Shown here: in pieces, positions 8,551-12,585 of the stretch
How the letters are laid out: the number at the start of each line of letters is the position of its first letter
Position numbering within the stretch: the stretch's first letter is position 1
Assembly: GCA_946482335.1 (NCBI GenBank)
Contig: CAMLRG010000158.1
Coordinates: 1-12,585 of the forward strand
Source: an uncultured Duganella sp.
Lineage (GTDB): Bacteria; Pseudomonadota; Gammaproteobacteria; Burkholderiales; Burkholderiaceae
Length of the DNA: 12,585 nt
Reading direction: 5' to 3'
Program-made: the position numbers and the translations under genes
The notes under the pieces: generated by a model
What the model saw: the letters and a program-made list of their open reading frames with translations, nothing else
Databases searched by the model: none
Told to the model about the DNA's origin: nothing

Positions 8551-10389
8551 TTATTTATAGCTATAGCGCAGGCCGGCGTACACGGTGGAGCCGGCAGTGC
8601 CGTAATTACGCGCCAATTCGTAGTCCTTGTCGGCCACATTGTTCCAGCGCAGGGTGGCGGTCCAGGACCGGTCGAAGTCCCAGGCCGCGTACAGGTTCAG
8701 CAAACCGTAGCCGCCCAGGCGGTTGCGGTTGGCCGCGTCGTCGTAGCGGTAGCCGGAAACCTGCCATTCGGCGCCGCTGCGCAGGCTGCCGGCAGTATAT
8801 TCCAGTGCCACGTTGCCGTGGCGCTTGGTGCGGCGCGCCAGCTGCTTGCCGGTACTCTCGTCGCGCGGATCCTGCAGGTCGGCGCTGGCCGACAGCGTGA
8901 ACGCGCTGCCCAGCTGCTGGCGGGCGGACAGGGAAATGCCTTCCAGCGTTGCCTGGTTGACGTTGTAGGCGCAACCGAAGCGGAAGCCGGGCATTGGGCA
9001 CGGCACGGTATTCACCAGCAGGTCGCTCAGCCTGTTGCGGTAGGCGACCGCGCCCAGCGACGTGCCGCCCTGGTCGAAGTGGAGGCCGATCTCGCTGTTG
9101 CGGCCTTTTTCCGGACGGTTGGCCGGCAAACCGTAGCCCGGGTAATACAGTTCATTGAAGGTGGGCGCGCGGAAGCTGGTGCCATGGCTGGCGTTCAGGC
9201 GCAAGCCGGGCGTGATGCGGTAGCCGTAGCCCAGCGAGCCAGTGCTCTTCGAACCATACTGCGAGCTGTCGTCGTTGCGCGCAGCGGCTGCCAGCAAATG
9301 GTCGCCGCGCTTCATGCTGTAGCTGGCGGCCCATGAAGTGGTACTGCGCTCGCGCACCAGCGCAGCGGTGTTGGACTGCACTTCTTCCTTACGGTATTCG
9401 GCCAGCAGTTGCAGGTTGTCCGGCCCCAGCGCGATGTCGTTCTGCCAGCTGTATTGCGACTGTCTGGTATCGATCTGGCTGGCGGTGGAAGTGAAGCTGC
9501 CCGACTTATCGCGCGACTGCGCGGCCTGCGTGGTCATTTGCCATACGCTATTCAGGCGGTTGCGGGAGTACAGTGCCGCCGTGCCCAGTTTCTGCGTACT
9601 CCAGGCGCGCACGGTGGCGCCGCTGTCAAAGTCCGCTTCCTGGTCGCTATGGAGGAACACGACGCCCAGCTCGTGGCCGGGCGCGAGCTGCCAGGCCAAC
9701 TGGCCGTTGGCGTGCTTGCGGTCGTAGCCATCGTCATCCTTGTTGTAGCTGCTGCTACCGGGCAGGGTGGAGGAGAATCCGTCGGCGCGCTCCTTGCCGG
9801 CGCTGATGGCATAGCTGAAAGCGCCGGTGCTGCCGGAAAGGCCCGCGCTGCCGGCGCGTGCGCCGTAGCTGCCGGCCAGCAGGCCCGCATCCAGCGCCAG
9901 GCTGCCTTGCCCCTTTTTCGTGAAGATCTGCACGACGCCGCCAATCGCATCGGCGCCGTAGATGGTACTCAGCGGGCCGAACACGACTTCGATGTGGTCC
10001 ACTGCGCCCAGCGGGATGGCATTCCACGCCGCCGCGCCACTGGTGGCGGAGCCGATGCGCACGCCATCGATCAGGACGACCACCTGGTTGCTGTTGGATC
10101 CGCGCAGGAAGACGCCGGAATTGGTGCCAGGTCCGCCGTTGCGGGTGACTTCGATGCCGCGCTGGCGCTGCAGCAGCTCGGTGATGGAACCGGCGCCGCT
10201 GCGGGCGATTTCCTCCGCGCCGATACTCAGGGTATCGCTGATGACATCGCGCGCAGCCTGCGGCGTGCGGGTGGCGGTAACGAGGACGGAATTCAGGATT
10301 GGGGCGGAGATTTGTGCCTGGACGGCAGGTGCGGCAACAGCCAGTGCCAGCGACGCGAAGGCCGCTTGCCGGGTGACGGGAGAGGTCAT
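8551..10389 (-). CDS. btuB: TonB-dependent outer-membrane cobalamin receptor BtuB
   Basis: This outer-membrane receptor would import B12 using TonB energy. From the ATG at 10389 the protein has 612 residues, like known BtuB. It begins with a signal peptide (MTSPVTRQAAFASLALAVAAP..., likely cut after VQA at 25). A TonB-box-like stretch SVLVTATR (34-41) follows, then the plug domain to about 160 with LIDGVRIG (106-113) and YGADAIGGVVQIFT (144-157). The rest alternates in the way of a beta-barrel. Two cysteines in NTVPCPMPGFRFGCAYN probably form a loop disulfide. In the plug the usual VRGP is VFGP, and the last residue is Lys after Tyr, where most barrels end in Phe or Trp. The frame is open further upstream into the riboswitch, but translation from there would not give a signal peptide at the N-terminus. 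It is preceded by a cobalamin riboswitch. Confidence 0.94.
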   Translation of the reverse strand: MTSPVTRQAAFASLALAVAAPAVQAQISAPILNSVLVTATRTPQAARDVISDTLSIGAEEIARSGAGSITELLQRQRGIEVTRNGGPGTNSGVFLRGSNSNQVVVLIDGVRIGSATSGAAAWNAIPLGAVDHIEVVFGPLSTIYGADAIGGVVQIFTKKGQGSLALDAGLLAGSYGARAGSAGLSGSTGAFSYAISAGKERADGFSSTLPGSSSYNKDDDGYDRKHANGQLAWQLAPGHELGVVFLHSDQEADFDSGATVRAWSTQKLGTAALYSRNRLNSVWQMTTQAAQSRDKSGSFTSTASQIDTRQSQYSWQNDIALGPDNLQLLAEYRKEEVQSNTAALVRERSTTSWAASYSMKRGDHLLAAAARNDDSSQYGSKSTGSLGYGYRITPGLRLNASHGTSFRAPTFNELYYPGYGLPANRPEKGRNSEIGLHFDQGGTSLGAVAYRNRLSDLLVNTVPCPMPGFRFGCAYNVNQATLEGISLSARQQLGSAFTLSASADLQDPRDESTGKQLARRTKRHGNVALEYTAGSLRSGAEWQVSGYRYDDAANRNRLGGYGLLNLYAAWDFDRSWTATLRWNNVADKDYELARNYGTAGSTVYAGLRYSYK

Positions 10390-10474
10390 GACAACTTTCG
10401 TAACGAGCCGCCGGCCCACGTCCCCGTAAGCCGGCAAGAACAGGAACAGCGCTGCGCGCGTTCCCACCTGGTCT
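10390..10474 (-). promoter_or_regulatory. btuB leader expression platform with two hairpins
   Basis: Between the riboswitch aptamer and the btuB ATG the RNA can form two stems. The first (10443-10464) pairs GGAAC with GUUCC and then GCGC with GCGC around a 3-base loop, with one bulged base. It is followed by UGUUCUUG, a poor U-tract. The second pairs GCCGGC (10430-10435) with GCCGGC (10410-10415) across a 14-base loop, close upstream of the start. The ribosome-binding site is weak (ACGAAAG, about 6 bases before ATG). The lack of a clean U-run favours control of translation start over transcription termination, but the first stem leaves termination open. Confidence 0.5.
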
Positions 10475-10662
10475 GGCCGGTATCCGGGCTGGCAAGTATG
10501 GCGGTCTGGCCTTCCCATGCATGTGCACAGTGGCTGGGGAGACTGCTGCCGCATCGATCATGCGGCACTTGCTTACCGTTGCGGGGGCAGCACACGTTGG
10601 CTGTATGGGACAGCGCCGTGTTTCCCGTTTAACTGCGTTCGAGGGTTCGAACGCGAGCACCA
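10475..10662 (-). promoter_or_regulatory. Cobalamin (AdoCbl-type) riboswitch aptamer upstream of btuB
   Basis: On the minus strand the conserved blocks appear in order and spacing. They are GGTG (10658-10661), AGTTAAACGGGAA (10622-10634), CTGCCCCCGCAACGGTAAG (10572-10590), the B12-box core AGCCACTG (10528-10535), ATGGGAAGG (10510-10518) and AGCCCGGATACCGGCC (10475-10490). A perfect 8-bp hairpin (10635-10654, loop 10643-10646) lies between the first two blocks. These match the cobalamin riboswitch consensus known from btuB and cob leaders of proteobacteria. Ligand binding normally lowers expression of the downstream genes, here btuB and by extension the operon. The outer ends are approximate. 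Confidence 0.95.
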
Positions 10663-10672
10663 AAACCCCGTC

Positions 10673-10700
10673 ATTATACGGACTTGGCGGGCCAGGACAA
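10673..10700 (-). promoter_or_regulatory. Predicted sigma70-type promoter for the btuB operon
   Basis: A perfect TATAAT -10 box lies at 10673-10678. A TTGTCC -35-like box (four of six consensus bases) lies at 10695-10700, with a 16-base spacer. Transcription would start near 10666, a few bases before the first conserved riboswitch block, which is the expected arrangement. The promoter lies in the last codons of cobC, and the cobC stop TAA (10674-10676) is part of the -10 box. Confidence 0.75.
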
Positions 10701-11213
10701 GCGAAGGGTGGAGCAATAATTGATCTGGTTCGGCTTTTGTGCCGCCTGCAGCAAGGGTTCGCCGGCGGCGATGGCGGCCATCAGGCGCATGGTGCCGGCG
10801 TGGCAGACGATAACCGCATCGTGCCGCAGCTCGTCGAGGAAAGCTTGCACCCGGCCGGCCACCTCGCGCACCGTTTCGCCGCCACCAGGGCGGTAATCCA
10901 GCAGATCGGCGGCCCAGGCGTCCACTTCTTCGCGCGGGATGCCGGACCAGGGCCGCAGCTCCCAGGCACCGAAATGCATTTCCGCCAGGCGCGCGTCGGG
11001 CGTAAAGTTTCCCAGCAGGCGGGCCAGCGCCGTGCAGCGCCGCAGTGGGCTGGAGTATAGGCGGCTGCCGGCGGCCAGTGCGGGCGCCAGCTCCGCCGCC
11101 AGCTGCGCGCTGCCGTCGGCCAGGGCGGCTGACATCACGGCGATATCGCTGCTGCCGTAGCAGATGCCCGCTGCGGCCTCGGGTTGTGGGTGGCGGACGA
11201 GGATCAGTTCCAC
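10674..11213 (-). CDS. cobC: Alpha-ribazole phosphatase CobC (histidine phosphatase family)
   Basis: This member of the histidine phosphatase superfamily removes the 5' phosphate from alpha-ribazole phosphate or from cobalamin phosphate, in the last steps of nucleotide-loop assembly. The protein has 179 residues, slightly short of the usual 190-200. The catalytic motif is LVRHP (5-9, His8) with Pro where the superfamily has Gly. Other key residues are Arg58 in SSPLRR, Glu78 in [10 protein letters not shown] and the second histidine His138 in CHAGTMR. The GTG at 11213 was chosen because it places VELILVRHP at the N-terminus. It overlaps the cobS stop by 10 bases and lacks a visible ribosome-binding site, which suggests coupling to cobS. 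The frame is open to 11888 upstream, but that portion is an out-of-frame reading of cobS. The name is that of the Salmonella gene, not the Pseudomonas decarboxylase. Confidence 0.88.
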   Translation of the reverse strand: MELILVRHPQPEAAAGICYGSSDIAVMSAALADGSAQLAAELAPALAAGSRLYSSPLRRCTALARLLGNFTPDARLAEMHFGAWELRPWSGIPREEVDAWAADLLDYRPGGGETVREVAGRVQAFLDELRHDAVIVCHAGTMRLMAAIAAGEPLLQAAQKPNQINYCSTLRLSWPAKSV

Positions 11214-11971
11214 ACGCAGGCCAGCACGGCAAGATAGAACACCGCTTCCGTCAACTGCTGGACGGCGCCCAGGCAATCGCCGGTGTAGCCGCCCAGGCGT
11301 TGCCGGAACTTGCGCGCCAGCCAGAGGGTCGCCAGCAGCATGGCTGCCACACCGGCGCCCAGCGCGGCGGGCGTCAGCCAGCCCAGTGCGATGGCGGCGA
11401 TGGCAGGCAGGGCACCCGTCAGTGCGGCAATGAGGAATTCGCCATCGCGCATCTCTTGCGCGAGCGGCTTGGCCTTGCCTTCGGCGCGGGCGTATTCCAT
11501 GCGCCAGATCAGGGAGCAGGCCATCAGGCGCGACAGCGGGTGCGCTGCCAGCAGGGCGCCCAGTGCCACAAGCATCGGCATATGCGCCAGCGCCGCGACC
11601 TTGGCCGCCAGCATCAGGCCAATGCCGATTGCGCCGTAAGCGCCGATGCGCGAATCCTTCATGATTTCCAGCGCCCGCTCGCGCGTGCGCCCGCCGCCCA
11701 GGCCGTCGCAGGCATCGGCGAAACCGTCCTCGTGGAAGGCGCCGGTGGCGTAGATGCCGGCGGCGGTGGACAGCAGCACGGCAAGCATCGGCGGCAGGCC
11801 CAATGCCGCCGCCGCATACACCACACCTGCAATCGCCGCTACCACCAGCCCCACAGCCGGGAAGTAGCGTGAAGCGTGGTGCAGCCACGCCGGCTCAAAG
11901 CCGACCCAGCGCGGAATCGGCAGGCGTGTGAAGAATTGCAGTGCGATGAAGAACAGGCGCAGCTGCTGCAT
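11204..11971 (-). CDS. cobS: Adenosylcobinamide-GDP ribazoletransferase (cobalamin synthase) CobS
   Basis: This inner-membrane enzyme joins adenosyl-GDP-cobinamide to alpha-ribazole or its 5'-phosphate, giving adenosylcobalamin or its phosphate and releasing GMP. The protein has 255 residues, the usual length. It starts with the family pattern [14 protein letters not shown] (7-20). The diagnostic acidic motif [16 protein letters not shown] lies at 79-94 and probably binds the metal and [12 protein letters not shown] (105-113) follows, then several membrane segments. The start ATG lies 6 bases after the cobT stop, and the end overlaps cobC by 10 bases. Confidence 0.96.
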   Translation of the reverse strand: MQQLRLFFIALQFFTRLPIPRWVGFEPAWLHHASRYFPAVGLVVAAIAGVVYAAAALGLPPMLAVLLSTAAGIYATGAFHEDGFADACDGLGGGRTRERALEIMKDSRIGAYGAIGIGLMLAAKVAALAHMPMLVALGALLAAHPLSRLMACSLIWRMEYARAEGKAKPLAQEMRDGEFLIAALTGALPAIAAIALGWLTPAALGAGVAAMLLATLWLARKFRQRLGGYTGDCLGAVQQLTEAVFYLAVLACVWN

Positions 11972-11977
11972 CGCGTC

Positions 11978-12585
11978 TTACTCGGACTGTTCGCTGACCT
12001 GGGCCGAGTCGAACGTGGCCATCTGGTTCAGGAAGTTGACGGCGGCGTGCAGCAGCGGCATGGCCAGCGCGGCGCCGGTGCCTTCGCCCAGGCGCAGGCC
12101 CAGGTTCAACAGCGGGCGCCCTCCGAGGAAATCCAGCATGCGCTTGTGGCCACTCTCGTCGGAGCAGTGCGAAAACACGCAGTAATCGAGCACTGCCGGC
12201 TGCACCCGCGCCGCCACCAGCAGCGCGCTGGTGACGATGAAGCCATCAATGACCAGCACCATGCGCCTCTCGGCAGCCTTCAGCATCGCGCCGACCATCA
12301 TCGCGATTTCCAGGCCGCCGAACGCGGCCAGCGCCTGCAGGCCGCCTTGCGCATCGGCATGCAGCGCCATGGCAGCTTCGATCACGCCTTGCTTGCGCGT
12401 GATGCCTTCCGGCGCCAGGCCGGTGCCGGCGCCAACGCAATCGGCCACCGGAATGCCGGTCAGGCGGTGCATCAGGGCCGACGCCGCGGTGGTATTGCCG
12501 ATGCCCATTTCACCGAAGCCCAATACATTGCCCGGCAGCTCATCCACCAATTCCATGCCGGACTCGATCGCTTCCATGCACTGTT
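11978..12585 (-). CDS. cobT: Nicotinate-nucleotide-dimethylbenzimidazole phosphoribosyltransferase CobT (5' end outside the window)
   Basis: CobT moves phosphoribose from nicotinate mononucleotide to 5,6-dimethylbenzimidazole, forming alpha-ribazole 5'-phosphate for CobS. Only the last 201 or so codons of an expected 340-360 are present. The frame is open to the window edge (codons for Gln-Cys precede the internal Met at 12577), so that Met is not the start. Family stretches are GEMGIGNTTAASAL (22-35 counted from that Met), DYCVFSHCSDESGHKRML and LRLGEGTGAALAMPLL, which holds the catalytic glutamate. The stop lies 6 bases before cobS. The unseen upstream part decides whether this gene has its own promoter or riboswitch. 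Confidence 0.95.
   Translation of the reverse strand, partial: QCMEAIESGMELVDELPGNVLGFGEMGIGNTTAASALMHRLTGIPVADCVGAGTGLAPEGITRKQGVIEAAMALHADAQGGLQALAAFGGLEIAMMVGAMLKAAERRMVLVIDGFIVTSALLVAARVQPAVLDYCVFSHCSDESGHKRMLDFLGGRPLLNLGLRLGEGTGAALAMPLLHAAVNFLNQMATFDSAQVSEQSE

Noticed and set aside
10390..10554. An upstream ATG at 10554 in frame with btuB, which would give a 667-residue protein
   Set aside because: This stretch is the 3' half of the riboswitch and the leader. The extension hides the clear signal peptide that begins at 10389, and it resembles no part of the receptor family.
8305..10632. Two long plus-strand open frames opposite btuC/btuB (8305-9336 and 9409-10632)
   Set aside because: They have no motifs and biased composition, and the second runs across the riboswitch. 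They are shadows of the barrel gene.
1..12585. CRISPR arrays, tRNA or rRNA genes, insertion sequences, phage or defence genes
   Set aside because: I found no spaced repeat series, no tRNA-like cloverleaf, no transposase or integrase motif, and no region that departs from the metabolic cluster. Genes fill all but the leader (10390-10673) and the last 45 bases.

Overview
The window is a cobalamin (vitamin B12) uptake and late-biosynthesis cluster. All thirteen genes lie on the minus strand, so transcription runs from right to left. Base composition is high in G+C with G/C-rich third positions. The protein set (FecCD-type permease, BtuB-like receptor, CobO, CbiA, CobU, CbiB, CobD, BtuF, CobQ) and its order resemble betaproteobacteria of the order Burkholderiales. 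Oxalobacteraceae is the most likely family. That placement is from memory of similar clusters, not from a search.

Layout in transcription order. (1) 12585-10674: cobT (5' end beyond the window), cobS and cobC, which together assemble the nucleotide loop (DMB activation, cobalamin synthase, alpha-ribazole phosphatase). (2) 10700-10390: a sigma70-type promoter whose TATAAT box contains the cobC stop codon, then a well-formed cobalamin riboswitch and a leader with two hairpins. (3) 10389-6734: btuB (outer-membrane TonB-dependent receptor), btuC (inner-membrane permease) and btuD (ATPase). (4) 6737-3342: cobO (adenosyltransferase), cbiA/cobB (a,c-diamide synthase), cobU (kinase/guanylyltransferase) and cbiB (cobinamide synthase). 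(5) 3349-46: cobD (threonine-phosphate decarboxylase), btuF (periplasmic binding protein) and cobQ (cobyric acid synthase). (6) 1-45: a perfect 13-bp-arm palindrome right after cobQ, resembling a REP-type dispersed element.

Together the genes import corrinoids (BtuB, BtuF, BtuCD), adenosylate them (CobO), amidate the ring (CbiA, CobQ), make and attach aminopropanol phosphate (CobD, CbiB), activate the ring as GDP-cobinamide (CobU), and join it to alpha-ribazole (CobT, CobS, CobC). No corrin-ring genes, cobalt transporter or threonine kinase are in the window. From btuC to cobQ every junction is an overlap or a 1-nt gap, which indicates one translationally coupled operon. The riboswitch should repress btuB and probably the whole downstream operon when B12 is plentiful. 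cobT-cobS-cobC lie upstream of it and so escape this control, although their transcripts may read through into it.

I see no undescribed system here. The main points of interest are regulatory: the promoter nested in the cobC stop, the type of expression platform, the read-through of cobTSC into the riboswitch, and the palindrome at the left end.
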